Assembly (NCBI GenBank): GCA_021151695.1 | Contig: JAGKWU010000012.1 | Span: 1-64,000, forward strand | Origin: Cellvibrionaceae bacterium | GTDB taxonomy: Bacteria > Pseudomonadota > Gammaproteobacteria > Pseudomonadales > Cellvibrionaceae | DNA length: 64,000 bases | Direction: 5' to 3' | Program-made: the position numbers and the translations under genes | Shown here: piece by piece, positions 15,189 to 24,254 of the stretch | Layout of the letters: every line of letters starts with the position of its first letter | Numbering within the stretch: position 1 is the stretch's first letter | The notes under the pieces: model-generated | Database searches by the model: none | What the model was told of the DNA's origin: nothing | Seen by the model: the letters and a program-made list of their open reading frames with translations, nothing else

Positions 15189-15890
15189 ATGAGTGATCAA
15201 CACCAGCAAACTATTACCCAGCTGAGTGCGCAATTCATACACGATATAGCGACACCCCTTGCCAGCATCCAGATTTTGGCTGGTCTTCTTGAGGCTCATT
15301 TGCCAGCGGCTTTGTTGGCCTATCAACATCTCAAAACCCACGGCGGGGACCTAGAGGAAATCCCACCTGAGCAATTACTTGCCTTGCAATCCTCTGCGAC
15401 CAATATCAAAACCTTGGTGCAACAAGTCAATGATGCTGCCAAAGATTACTGGCAACAGGTAGACCGGCAAATTCATCCCGCTGACCAACAAGATACGACA
15501 CAAGTACCTCTCGCCAAACACGCCCTGTCGCTAACAACCCCACTGCGTATCCTGGTTGCTGAAGATGATGAAATTCACCAGAAGATTGCCTCGAGGCTCT
15601 TATCGTCGCACCATCAGGTCGATATAGCCGCAAATGGTCGCGAAGCTGTGGATTATTGCCGTCGTCAATCCTATGACCTGGTATTAATGGACCTGCATAT
15701 GCCTGTTATGGATGGTGTGCAAGCGGCCAGCGAGATCATGACCTTAACAACATCTTCCCCCCTCATTATCGGATTGACGAATCGACCATTGGGCGCTGAA
15801 AAAAAACAATTGTTGCAACAGGGGTTCCGTGAATTTATTGAGAAGCCATTGCGGTTGGATGAATTGCAAAATCTTATTGAAAATTTATAG
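15189..15890 (+). CDS. Phosphoacceptor (DHp-like) - receiver protein without kinase ATPase domain
   Basis: 233 residues. Residues 8-90 resemble a histidine-kinase dimerisation/phosphoacceptor hairpin: F-I-H18-D-I-A-T-P-L-A-S-I-Q is a clear H-box, followed by a second long helix. No N/G-box ATPase domain follows. Residues about 118-233 are a complete receiver domain: acid pocket E125-D126-D127, phosphoacceptor D168 in L-M-D-L-H-M-P, T197 and K219. The architecture suggests a phosphotransfer-plus-receiver protein that could take phosphate from the adjacent hybrid kinase. No DNA-binding output domain. A fair ribosome site (AAAGGAAA) precedes the ATG. Confidence 0.78.
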   Translation: MSDQHQQTITQLSAQFIHDIATPLASIQILAGLLEAHLPAALLAYQHLKTHGGDLEEIPPEQLLALQSSATNIKTLVQQVNDAAKDYWQQVDRQIHPADQQDTTQVPLAKHALSLTTPLRILVAEDDEIHQKIASRLLSSHHQVDIAANGREAVDYCRRQSYDLVLMDLHMPVMDGVQAASEIMTLTTSSPLIIGLTNRPLGAEKKQLLQQGFREFIEKPLRLDELQNLIENL

Positions 15891-15988
15891 TGAAAAATGT
15901 TTAACATCCGTGAAATTCTATATCTGATACAGATAATAAGACTGATATTGTAGATTCGTACTAACGAGGCATTCATGGTGGTGAGATT

Positions 15989-17779
15989 GTGACAACACTT
16001 CAAACACTTTTATTGGTATACATAATATCGCTACTGCTAAATTCGATATTTTCACTGCAGTTTTGGCTCGTTTATAAAACATCCACCTATAAAAAATTAA
16101 TTATTTTATGGTTGCTAACCACCCTTAATTTTTTGCTACAAGGGTTAGTTTCCGAATCCATTATAGGCAGCCTGCTTACCTTCCCGACCTATATTGCCGT
16201 AGCCTATTACGCCTGCTCTTTATTGGCAGAAACTTCATCCATGCCCTTTCGATGGAAACCATTTGGCATAGTTTATGTGTTGAGTCTTGCGGCGAGTACT
16301 TTTTTATACCATCTGACTGATAGCTTTACGTTAATCGCATTGCCTGTAGCTATTGGTGTGGCTGCACCGCAAATATTCTTCGGCCTACAAAAATTAATAA
16401 AATATCGCCATACCGGAACCCAATTCAGCAATAGCTATGCGGTGTTATTGCTTCTGAATGGTTTTCACTTTTTAGATTATCCATTTCTACGACCTGATCC
16501 CCAAATGGCGATTTTTGGTTTTGGCCTGGTCCTTATTTTTTCAATATGTTTTGCAGCGCTGCTGCCCAGTATCTTAAGTAAATACCACACAGATCAGCTA
16601 ACCAAAAACTTGCTGCAACAGATTGAAAAAAGAGAGCAGGTTGAAAATGACCTTGCTATAGCTCTCATCAAGGCAGAACATTTGGCGAATGTGAAGTCAA
16701 TATTTTTGGCCAATGTAAGCCACGAAATACGCACACCCCTAACAGGTATTATTGGGCTTAATGACTTGTTGCTGACCACTGAGTTAAATCCGGAACAGCG
16801 GGAATATTGTTCCGATATCGCCAATGCAAGCCAAAAATTGCGAAGAATAATAAACAATGTGCTTAATCTGTCCAAGCTGGAGTCAGGTACTGTGGTACTT
16901 GAACAGGAGAGCTTCACTTTACACAATATGGTGAATGAAGTAAGCGGGCATTATGCACGCCACAATAAAAGCGGCATTGCTATTACCTGCTTGATAGATG
17001 GGGAGGCTCCGACAGCTGTTATTGGTGATAAAGGCAAGTTGCAACAGATTGTTTTCAATTTAATTGATAACGCACTTAAATATAGTCAGAGCCATGTGAT
17101 TACCTTTTCCTTAACCTATGACTTTGATAAAAGTGCAATCAATATCGCTGTTAGGGACGATGGTGTTGGAATTTCCCCCGATATAGTTGGCAGGCTTTTT
17201 CATCCCTTTGAGCAAAAGCATAAAAAAACCGAAGGTGTTGGCCTGGGTTTAGCCATTGTTGAACAGCTCGTTACGTTAATGCAGGGAAATATTTCAGTCA
17301 CAAGTGATATAGGAAAGGGCGCGGAGTTTATTTGTCAAATCCCGGCACCTATTGCCAGCGAATCCAATACGCCGCCCACCACCTCCGTAGACTCGTCATC
17401 GCATATTGCGACAAAACCCAAAAAAGTTAATCTGTTGGTAATCGATGACAATGTATTGAATTTAAAAACCATTGCTACTTTGCTGGTGCAGGCAGGTTAT
17501 CACTGCTTGTTGGCAGAGGACGGCGTTACCGCCAAAAAGCTGTTTGAAGATAAAGCTGTAGATCTGATTTTAACGGATATTCAGCTGCCCGATATTCATG
17601 GATTTGATTTGATAAAATATTTTAGACAACATAACGCGACTATTCCGATAGTGGCTTACAGCGCTTTTGCATTTGATGAAGATGTTGCTGCGGCCATGCA
17701 AGTGGGTGCGACGGATTATTTAAGAAAGCCGGCTATGTTTGCTGAAATAAAAACAAAATTACGGGAGTATCTGGATTAA
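15989..17779 (+). CDS. Multi-pass membrane hybrid sensor histidine kinase
   Basis: 596 residues from a GTG start at 15989, the only sensible one because an in-frame ATG is absent upstream. Residues 1-205 hold about six or seven hydrophobic helices with almost no periplasmic domain. A linker helix leads to HisKA (about 225-295; V-S-H-E-I-R-T-P-L-T-G-I), HATPase_c (about 335-450; N-box L-I-D-N-A-L-K-Y, D-D-G-V-G-I, G-V-G-L-G-L-A-I-V) and a receiver domain (about 475-596; I-D-D-N, T-D-I-Q-L-P-D, K-P). This resembles the layout of receptors for small hydrophobic signals such as CqsS/LqsS, but the family of the membrane part is not recognised. It lies 98 bp after the DHp-receiver gene. Confidence 0.88.
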   Translation: MTTLQTLLLVYIISLLLNSIFSLQFWLVYKTSTYKKLIILWLLTTLNFLLQGLVSESIIGSLLTFPTYIAVAYYACSLLAETSSMPFRWKPFGIVYVLSLAASTFLYHLTDSFTLIALPVAIGVAAPQIFFGLQKLIKYRHTGTQFSNSYAVLLLLNGFHFLDYPFLRPDPQMAIFGFGLVLIFSICFAALLPSILSKYHTDQLTKNLLQQIEKREQVENDLAIALIKAEHLANVKSIFLANVSHEIRTPLTGIIGLNDLLLTTELNPEQREYCSDIANASQKLRRIINNVLNLSKLESGTVVLEQESFTLHNMVNEVSGHYARHNKSGIAITCLIDGEAPTAVIGDKGKLQQIVFNLIDNALKYSQSHVITFSLTYDFDKSAINIAVRDDGVGISPDIVGRLFHPFEQKHKKTEGVGLGLAIVEQLVTLMQGNISVTSDIGKGAEFICQIPAPIASESNTPPTTSVDSSSHIATKPKKVNLLVIDDNVLNLKTIATLLVQAGYHCLLAEDGVTAKKLFEDKAVDLILTDIQLPDIHGFDLIKYFRQHNATIPIVAYSAFAFDEDVAAAMQVGATDYLRKPAMFAEIKTKLREYLD

Positions 17780-17783
17780 ATAT

Positions 17784-17816
17784 GTAAGGGCTGTGATGAG
17801 TTGTCATAGCCCTTAC
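17784..17816. terminator. Long hairpin between convergent genes
   Basis: GTAAGGGCTGTGAT / GTCATAGCCCTTAC form a 14-bp stem (two G-T pairs) with loop GAGTT, exactly between the stop of the hybrid kinase and the stop of the convergent HO-like gene. No long T-run; likely a bidirectional terminator. Confidence 0.65.
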
Positions 17817-17824
17817 GTGGCCCG

Positions 17825-18553
17825 TTATACCGCTATGTTGATTTCGATAAATGTGTCTGTCTGTAAGGTGTTATACCAGCGACTGAACACTTGCTCAAAG
17901 CCTGAGAAAATATCATCTATAACCGTACTCATGTGACGGGAGCGAAAACGCTGAACGTCATAGTAATGAGAATGCGAGAAATCCTTTTCGCCTTCCAGCC
18001 AATTGCCGGTTGAATGGCTTGCTTCATCCTCATAGTGTTCAGAACCGAAATATTTCAATTTTTGAAAATCCCCTCGTTTCTGAGTAACAGAATTAAGACT
18101 GTTAATAAATACAGAAAATGCACTTTCCAGACAGTCGAGAATCATCATTTTTTCTTCGGCAGTTTTGGTGGTTCTGATATGGCTAACAACCCTGTAAACC
18201 ATCTCGCGAATAGCATAGTTGTCTGTTGACCATAGTGTTTTTAAGACTGAAGAAACATTTCCTCCCCAATATTCAACATTCATATTCAATGTTTCCAAGT
18301 CTTCGATAAACCAAAGCCAGTGATCGGAGTCCTCGTCGCAGTGGGTGTTAATTGAAAGCTCAAAATCATTTTTTGGATCTTTAATTCGGATTTCTTCTAA
18401 GATATCGCGAAAGCCTAAAACAAAAAAAGTCATGTGTGGAACGAAACTATAAACTTGACTAGAAACGTCTCTGCAGCCCAAGAGGTGCTGGCAAAAGCTG
18501 TGTTTTTCCAGTTTGGCTTGGCGATCAGAAATACGTTGTAATAATGCTGACAT
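17825..18553 (-). CDS. Heme-oxygenase-like fold protein, possible diiron enzyme
   Basis: 242 residues from the ATG at 18553 (MSALLQRISDRQAKLEKHSF), which has an AAGGAA ribosome site 8 bp upstream. The protein is mostly helical and rich in His/Asp/Glu at spacings seen in heme-oxygenase-like proteins: N-T-H-C-D-E-D-S-D-H-W-L-W-F-I-E-D-L and G-S-E-H-Y-E-D-E-A-S-H. Members of this superfamily include heme oxygenase, TenA and diiron oxidases that make small metabolites. I cannot assign a reaction. It lies tail-to-tail with the hybrid kinase and inside the same insertion. The fold is inferred from motif spacing only. Confidence 0.6.
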   Translation of the reverse strand: MSALLQRISDRQAKLEKHSFCQHLLGCRDVSSQVYSFVPHMTFFVLGFRDILEEIRIKDPKNDFELSINTHCDEDSDHWLWFIEDLETLNMNVEYWGGNVSSVLKTLWSTDNYAIREMVYRVVSHIRTTKTAEEKMMILDCLESAFSVFINSLNSVTQKRGDFQKLKYFGSEHYEDEASHSTGNWLEGEKDFSHSHYYDVQRFRSRHMSTVIDDIFSGFEQVFSRWYNTLQTDTFIEINIAV

Positions 18554-18889
18554 AGGAAGTTTCCTTAATTGATAAATCACACTGGGTTTAGGGTTAACAC
18601 CAGGTACTCAATCGTTTGCAATGAATTTGAAAGATGAGTGGCATCTAAACTGCCGGCACCCGGTATTAGATAATGTGCATTTAAATCGTCATTGCGTAAA
18701 CAAAAGTGTTGTTTATTTTTTGTTCGCTTGATGGCTTTGGCACTCCACAGTTGCGTCCTGGTCCGCCTGGCGTGTCGGTTGCGGATAGATATTGCGCCAT
18801 GGATAATGAGGCAGGGCATCTGCCCTAAGTGGCGCCAATTACAACATCGGATCTGATCCAAGTCCCTTCACTCTTACCAAGAGACGTCT
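18554..18889. other. Intergenic region upstream of pepP and the HO-like gene
   Basis: 336 bp between divergent genes with no supported gene. It should hold both promoters; none is close to consensus. A small GGGCA-TC-TGCCC hairpin lies near 18815. A minus-strand open frame (18577-18861) abuts the HO-like gene but lacks a convincing start or recognisable family. Confidence 0.5.
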
Positions 18890-20206
18890 ATGAGAATCAC
18901 CAGGCAGGAATTTGCCCGTCGCCGTAAAGCCTTGATGGCGATGATGGAACCTAACAGTATCGCCATTGTGCCGGCCGCACCCGAGCGGACTCGTAGCCGC
19001 GATACCGAGCACCACTATCGTCAGGACAGCGATCTGTTTTATCTCTCCGGTTTTCCCGAGCCGCAAGCAGTGTTGGTGTTGATCCCCGGTCGCGATCACG
19101 GCGAGTACGTATTGTTTGTGCGCGAGCGCAATCGCGAACGAGAAATTTGGGACGGCTATCGCGCCGGCCCGGAGGGTGCTTGTAAAGAATACGAAGCGGA
19201 CGATGCTTTCCCCATCGACGATATTGACGATATTTTGCCGGGCCTGATCGAAGGCCGTGAGCGTGTCTACTACGCCATGGGCAAAGACAGCGAATTTGAT
19301 AAGCAGGTGATGGATTGGGTAAACACCATTCGCGCCAAAGTGCGCTCCGGCGCAACGCCGCCAGGTGAATTTCTCGACCTCAGCCATTTCCTCAATGAAT
19401 TGCGTCTATTTAAAAGCGCCGCCGAATTGCGCGTGATGAAAGAGGCGGGCGAAATTTCCGCGCGCGCCCATGTGCGTGCGATGAAACTTTCCAAGCCCGG
19501 GGTAATGGAATATCAACTCGAAGCCGAAATCCTGCACGAGTTCCAGATGAGCGGTGCGCGCTTTCCGGCCTACAACACGATTGTTGGCGGTGGTAAAAAC
19601 GGTTGCATCCTGCATTACATTGAAAACAGCGCGCCGCTAAAAAATGGCGATCTGGTATTGATCGATGCCGGCTGCGAACTCGAAAGCTACGCGGCGGATA
19701 TCACCCGCACCTTTCCGGTGAACGGAAAATTTTCTCCCGAGCAAAAAGCTCTCTACGAAATTTGTTTGCAGGCGCAGCTTGAGGCAATTGCCGTGGCAAA
19801 ACCTGGCAACCACTGGAACGATCCCCACGAAACCACCGTGCGCGTGATTACTGAAGGTTTGGTGAATATTGGTTTGCTTGAAGGCAATGTGGACGAGCTG
19901 ATCAAATCCGAAGCCTACAAAGAATTTTATATGCACCGCGCTGGCCATTGGCTGGGCATGGACGTACATGATGTTGGCGATTACAAAGTCGGCGGTGAAT
20001 GGCGTTTGCTGGAGCCTGGAATGGTGATGACGGTTGAGCCGGGAATTTATGTGGCACCGGACAATGAACGCGTCGCCAAAAAATGGCGCGGTATTGGTAT
20101 TCGTATCGAAGACGATGTGGTGATCACCAAAGATGGCAACGAAGTGCTGACCAAAGATGTTCCGAAAACGGTAGCAGACATTGAAGCGCTGATGGCAAAC
20201 GTATAA
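18890..20206 (+). CDS. pepP: Xaa-Pro aminopeptidase (aminopeptidase P)
   Basis: 438 residues, full length for PepP. The N-terminal AMP_N domain (about 1-170) carries the Y-R-Q-D-S-D-L-F-Y-L-S-G-F motif. The C-terminal pita-bread M24 domain shows the five metal ligands in order: D in V-L-I-D-A-G-C, D in A-A-D-I-T-R-T, H in R-A-G-H-W-L-G, E in V-E-P-G-I-Y, E in R-I-E-D-D-V. It cleaves N-terminal residues preceding proline and is Mn-dependent and cytoplasmic. It begins the pepP-ubiH run; ubiH starts 21 bp after its stop. Confidence 0.96.
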   Translation: MRITRQEFARRRKALMAMMEPNSIAIVPAAPERTRSRDTEHHYRQDSDLFYLSGFPEPQAVLVLIPGRDHGEYVLFVRERNREREIWDGYRAGPEGACKEYEADDAFPIDDIDDILPGLIEGRERVYYAMGKDSEFDKQVMDWVNTIRAKVRSGATPPGEFLDLSHFLNELRLFKSAAELRVMKEAGEISARAHVRAMKLSKPGVMEYQLEAEILHEFQMSGARFPAYNTIVGGGKNGCILHYIENSAPLKNGDLVLIDAGCELESYAADITRTFPVNGKFSPEQKALYEICLQAQLEAIAVAKPGNHWNDPHETTVRVITEGLVNIGLLEGNVDELIKSEAYKEFYMHRAGHWLGMDVHDVGDYKVGGEWRLLEPGMVMTVEPGIYVAPDNERVAKKWRGIGIRIEDDVVITKDGNEVLTKDVPKTVADIEALMANV

Positions 20207-20227
20207 ACGAATGTTTGTTTTTTCAAA

Positions 20228-21445
20228 ATGACAGTATCCAACAACTACGAAATAGCCATTGTTGGCGGCGGCATGGTAGGCGCAAGCCTTGCCCTGTTGC
20301 TCGCGCACAAAAATCCGCAGTGGAAAATTGTACTGCTCGAAGCACGCGCCATTGCGCGCGGGGAATATCGCCCCAGTTTTGATGCGCGCTCCACCGCTAT
20401 TTCTTATGGCAGCGTCGAAATTTTGCAGACGTTGGGCATCTGGTCTGCGCTCGCGCAGGAAGCCACTGCTATCAAACAAGTCCATGTCAGCGATGCCGGC
20501 CATTTTATGGGTGGTTTGATAAATGCTGAGAACTACCAGTTGGATGCTGTTGGCTACGTAATTCCCAATGCCTGGATTGGCCAGGTGCTCGATGCGCAAT
20601 TGCAAACGCAAGCAAATATCCAATTGCTCGCGCCTGCACAGGTAGACAAGCTGACACTGCTGCAATCCGGTGTGCGTTTGCAGTTAGTCTCGGGCGAGCA
20701 ATTCACAAGTAAGCTCGCCGTCATTGCTGACGGCAGCGACTCACCGCTGCGCGGTACATTAGGTATAGATGTACAAGCGCGCGATTATGGGCAGCAGGCA
20801 ATTATCGCTAATGTCGCCTTTAGCGAGCCTCACAAAGGTGTGGCTTATGAGCGCTTTACAGAGAAAGGACCGCTGGCGCTGTTGCCGCTCGGAAAAAGCA
20901 CCAACGCGCGCGAATCTGCACTGGTATTAACGCTTCCCTATGATGTAGCACAAGATGCTATGGCGATGAGTGATGCAGAATTCTTGCAGCACTTGCAAGA
21001 ACGCTTCGGCTATCGCCTCGGAAAATTTATGCGAGTTGGGCAGCGCTATGCCTACGATTTGCAATTAATTAGCGCCAGTGAACAGGTGCGCTCCCATATT
21101 GCCCTGGTGGGCAACGCAGCGCATTATTTGCATCCGGTGGCAGGCCAGGGATTTAATTTATCCCTGCGCGATTGCCTGTGCCTTGCCGATGCGCTATTGC
21201 AAGGCGAGAGTGCTGGAAAGCCATTAGGTGAATTAAGTGTGTTGCAATCCTATTTACAACATCAACAGCTGGACCAACAGCTGACAACCGAATTTAGCGA
21301 CAAGCTGGTGCGTCTGTTCAGCAGCGCATCACTGCCGTTAATTGCCTTGCGCCATTTGGGCTTTATTGGTCTGGATGTGCTACCAGCGGTGAAAACCCGC
21401 TTTGCAGCCCAGACTATGGGAACAGCCGGCGCAACATCTTTATAA
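20228..21445 (+). CDS. ubiH: 2-octaprenyl-6-methoxyphenol hydroxylase
   Basis: 405 residues. Flavin monooxygenase of the UbiH/UbiF/VisC family: FAD-binding A-I-V-G-G-G-M-V-G-A-S, the D-G region I-A-D-G-S-D-S-P-L-R, and the second FAD motif V-G-N-A-A-H-Y-L-H-P-V-A-G-Q-G-F-N-L. It acts in aerobic ubiquinone synthesis at the inner membrane. Assignment to UbiH rather than UbiI rests on its position directly after pepP, as in E. coli and Pseudomonas. Confidence 0.9.
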   Translation: MTVSNNYEIAIVGGGMVGASLALLLAHKNPQWKIVLLEARAIARGEYRPSFDARSTAISYGSVEILQTLGIWSALAQEATAIKQVHVSDAGHFMGGLINAENYQLDAVGYVIPNAWIGQVLDAQLQTQANIQLLAPAQVDKLTLLQSGVRLQLVSGEQFTSKLAVIADGSDSPLRGTLGIDVQARDYGQQAIIANVAFSEPHKGVAYERFTEKGPLALLPLGKSTNARESALVLTLPYDVAQDAMAMSDAEFLQHLQERFGYRLGKFMRVGQRYAYDLQLISASEQVRSHIALVGNAAHYLHPVAGQGFNLSLRDCLCLADALLQGESAGKPLGELSVLQSYLQHQQLDQQLTTEFSDKLVRLFSSASLPLIALRHLGFIGLDVLPAVKTRFAAQTMGTAGATSL

Positions 21446-21480
21446 TAACGTCCAACAACACAATCCTGAAGGTAAGAATA

Positions 21481-21783
21481 ATGACTGAAGATACCGACGA
21501 AAAATTTTTTAATCGCGCTGATGCCTATATACATCTGGCCAATGAGCACTTGGCCGATACAGCGCGTGGCAAGGTAGGCGCCTCGCTGATGTTCGCTGCC
21601 GCCCGCTTTAATGCCTGGGTAAGTGCTGCTGATTTGCAAACCAAAGCGGAAATGCAAAATCGTCGCGATGAATTGCTGGAATATTTTTTGGGTCAATACA
21701 AATCCATGTTGGAACATAACCTGGATAACTACATCGAATTCTTCGATGACTATATGAAAGTGAGTGAAAGCCAGCAAGGCTAA
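21481..21783 (+). CDS. DUF3144-family small protein
   Basis: 100 residues, soluble and mostly helical (F-F-N-R-A-D-A-Y-I-H-L-A-N-E-H, V-G-A-S-L-M-F-A-A-A-R-F-N-A-W-V-S). It matches the DUF3144 pattern: a short helical protein with N-R-A-D and a Phe/Tyr-rich C-terminus ending in D-D-Y-M-K. Function unknown. It sits between ubiH and ubiI with its own terminator, so it may be co-transcribed with ubiH. Confidence 0.8.
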   Translation: MTEDTDEKFFNRADAYIHLANEHLADTARGKVGASLMFAAARFNAWVSAADLQTKAEMQNRRDELLEYFLGQYKSMLEHNLDNYIEFFDDYMKVSESQQG

Positions 21784-21796
21784 CTCGATTCAGCAG

Positions 21797-21820
21797 ACGC
21801 CGGCACCAGCCGGCGTTTTT
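21797..21820 (+). terminator. Intrinsic terminator after the DUF3144 gene
   Basis: ACGCCGGC-ACCA-GCCGGCGT followed by TTTTT; a short strong GC stem that ends the pepP-ubiH-DUF3144 transcript before ubiI. Confidence 0.88.
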
Positions 21821-21874
21821 ATCGCTGGATTTGATGTAATTATTTTTTAGAAAATGCAGTGTGAGGTTAACGCA

Positions 21875-23089
21875 ATGCAACAACAACCAGACAATCAATA
21901 TGATCTGATCATTGTAGGTGCTGGCCTTACAGGTGCTGCGTTGGCCTGTGCAATTGCGCAATTGCCGCGCGCGACTTCGTTATCCATTGCATTGATTGAA
22001 GCTGATACAGGCCTTGTGCATTTTGAAGGTAACAATTTTGATCCGCGCGTAGTAGCGCTCACGCAAGCGTCACAAGATTTATTGCAACGCATAGGTGCGT
22101 GGCAGGCGATTTGTCGTGCGCGCGCCTGCGCCTACACGGACATGCAGGTGTGGGACGGCGAAGGCACGGCGGAAATTCATTTTAATGCGGCGGATGTGCG
22201 TGCAAGTCATTTGGGCCACATAGTGGAGAACTCGGTGGTGCTCGCCGCACTGCGCCAACAATTAACACAACATAACAACATCCGTTTGATCCAACCCGCG
22301 CGCGTAACGCGCATGGAGCTGTCGCCAACGCCCAGCTTGCAACTGGATAATGGTCAAATCATTTCGGCTGCACTGGTGATTGCTGCCGATGGTGCTAATT
22401 CCAAGGTGCGTGAGCTTGCGCATTTTGATACGCGCGAATGGGACTATCACCAGATGGCGATAGTCACCACTGTGCAGACCCAGCTCCCCCATCAGTCCAC
22501 GGCCTGGCAGCGTTTTATGCGCACGGGTCCGTTGGCATTTTTGCCGCTGCCTTCTATCGACGATAAACATTTTTGCTCCATTGTCTGGTCGTTGGATACT
22601 GAATGTGTGGACGAGATAATGCAGTTAAGCGATGAGGATTTTTGCAGCCGCCTTGGCCGCGTCTTTGAATATAAATTGGGCGATGTGGTGCACACCGCCG
22701 AGCGCTTTGCGATTCCCCTCCGTCAACGTCACGCTAAAGAATATTGCGTACCGGGTGTGGCCCTGGTTGGCGATGCAGCGCACAATATCCATCCATTGGC
22801 TGGCCAAGGGGTTAATCTGGGGCTGCTCGACGTCACGGCTTTGGTGGCTGAAATTGACCGTGCGTTGGAGCGCAATATTCCGCTCAATGATTTTTCCATG
22901 CTGCGCCGCTACCAGCGTCAACGTCTCGCGGGCAACCTCGGTATGATGAGTGCTATGGAGGCCTTCAAGCGACTGTTCGGCAGCGACTCGCTGGCAATGA
23001 ATTGGCTACGCAATTCCGGCATGCGCCAGCTAGACTCCTTTACAGCACTGAAAAAAATTATCGTGCGCAGTGCTATGGGGTTGAAATAG
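21875..23089 (+). CDS. ubiI: Ubiquinone biosynthesis FAD monooxygenase (VisC/UbiI)
   Basis: 404 residues from the ATG at 21875 (MQQQPDNQYDLIIVGAGLTG); an in-frame ATG at 21854 would add seven residues and cannot be ruled out. FAD motifs: I-I-V-G-A-G-L-T-G-A, I-A-A-D-G-A-N-S-K-V-R, and V-G-D-A-A-H-N-I-H-P-L-A-G-Q-G-V-N-L-G. It is the C5-hydroxylase paralogue of UbiH. Position downstream of ubiH is the conserved ubiI position. Confidence 0.88.
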   Translation: MQQQPDNQYDLIIVGAGLTGAALACAIAQLPRATSLSIALIEADTGLVHFEGNNFDPRVVALTQASQDLLQRIGAWQAICRARACAYTDMQVWDGEGTAEIHFNAADVRASHLGHIVENSVVLAALRQQLTQHNNIRLIQPARVTRMELSPTPSLQLDNGQIISAALVIAADGANSKVRELAHFDTREWDYHQMAIVTTVQTQLPHQSTAWQRFMRTGPLAFLPLPSIDDKHFCSIVWSLDTECVDEIMQLSDEDFCSRLGRVFEYKLGDVVHTAERFAIPLRQRHAKEYCVPGVALVGDAAHNIHPLAGQGVNLGLLDVTALVAEIDRALERNIPLNDFSMLRRYQRQRLAGNLGMMSAMEAFKRLFGSDSLAMNWLRNSGMRQLDSFTALKKIIVRSAMGLK

Positions 23090-23137
23090 CCCCGCAGGAG
23101 TTTGCATTAGCTATGTTGCAGTTGTTGTGGAGTCACT

Positions 23138-23641
23138 ATGAATTTTGCAGAAATTTTTTCCATCGCCCCTTTTCAATGGCAAGCGGTAGGCACGGCGTTG
23201 GTGTGCGGTAGCATCATCGGTCTTGAGCGTCAGCTGCGCGGCAAACCGGTGGGTATTCGCACCTCAGCCTTAATTGTGCTGGGTACTTATATTTTCATCG
23301 CCGCCTCCATGCTGGTGTCCAATGCGGCGACTGATCCCTCTCGTATCATCGGGCAAGTGATCACCGGTATAGGTTTTCTGGGCGCTGGTGTTATGTTGGC
23401 GCGTGACGGTATGGTGCTGGGTGTCACCTCGGCAGCAACCATTTGGTCGTTGGCTTCTATAGGCGTTTGTATCGCGATTGGCTATGACATCATCGCCATC
23501 AAGCTCTCGATCGTGGTGGTGTTTGTGTTGGTGGGCGTAGACACTATGGAAGATTATTCGCAGACATTAACGCGTGGCGTACATAAAAAATATCAGGATT
23601 GGTTTGAAAAGCCGAAGAGTAACGGCAATTCCGAAGAATGA
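23138..23641 (+). CDS. MgtC/SapB family inner-membrane protein
   Basis: 167 residues. Family motifs: G-S-I-I-G-L-E-R-Q-L-R-G-K-P-V-G-I-R-T, G-Q-V-I-T-G-I-G-F-L-G-A-G, and T-S-A-A-T-I-W-S-L-A-S-I-G, with four or five membrane helices. The soluble ACT-like C-terminal domain of Salmonella MgtC is absent, leaving only a short basic tail. Full MgtC modulates F-ATPase and growth in low Mg; the short form's role is less clear. It lies 48 bp after ubiI. Confidence 0.88.
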   Translation: MNFAEIFSIAPFQWQAVGTALVCGSIIGLERQLRGKPVGIRTSALIVLGTYIFIAASMLVSNAATDPSRIIGQVITGIGFLGAGVMLARDGMVLGVTSAATIWSLASIGVCIAIGYDIIAIKLSIVVVFVLVGVDTMEDYSQTLTRGVHKKYQDWFEKPKSNGNSEE

Positions 23642-23682
23642 TAGGTGTAAAAAAGTAACACTTGAAGTAGTTGGACGTTTCC

Positions 23683-24057
23683 ATGACCAAAACATTGTTG
23701 TTAGCCAAAATATTGAAGATTGCGTTGCTGTGTTTGTTGCTCGCATCAGTTGCAGGCTTTTTATCTTTTCTGAATGCTTATGGCGTTTTTCTGGCGTCAG
23801 TTACTGCATTAATTACGTTTAGTGTTTATAAAAACCACCGATTGGGCTATTTTGCGGCTGCTGCATGGGGTTTAGCTTGTTTTCAGCTCGCAAAACAGGG
23901 CTATGAATTTCAGGATGTAAAACGCTACGTAATGATTGCAGGCTTCGTTGTGATACCTGTTGCACTGTTTTTGCACGAAGTGTTGGCAAAGCCCAAGGCT
24001 AAAAATGCGCAAAAAAGTGTCACAAATGAAACAGACCGCCGCAATATGCCGCACTAA
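23683..24057 (+). CDS. Small multi-pass membrane protein, unknown
   Basis: 124 residues from the ATG at 23683 with a GGA site upstream; a TTG at 23671 is an alternative. Three hydrophobic segments (about 5-45, 55-70, 85-105), basic loop Y-K-N-H-R-L-G-Y, and a charged C-terminal tail rich in Lys and Asn. No family recognised. Confidence 0.65.
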   Translation: MTKTLLLAKILKIALLCLLLASVAGFLSFLNAYGVFLASVTALITFSVYKNHRLGYFAAAAWGLACFQLAKQGYEFQDVKRYVMIAGFVVIPVALFLHEVLAKPKAKNAQKSVTNETDRRNMPH

Positions 24058-24254
24058 ATTGTGTGCTCCTTACTCATGTTTGGCTCAGGTTGGTCACTGC
24101 TGCAGGAAATTAAGTAATTTACTCTTTTAGCGCTTGAACTCATGGGGCACAAGTGCTTTAATTTTGAACTGCTGCAGATTGAGATTCGACCCAAGATCAC
24201 GCTTTTGTAAGACTACCGCTTGCTCAAGACCCTTGGACGCACCACGACCTGAGC

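Noticed and set aside
18577..18861. Minus-strand open frame of 94 codons abutting the HO-like gene
   Set aside because: The ATG end has no ribosome site and the N-terminal part looks random (many Arg/His/Cys). Only the last 50 codons look protein-like, and no family is recognised.
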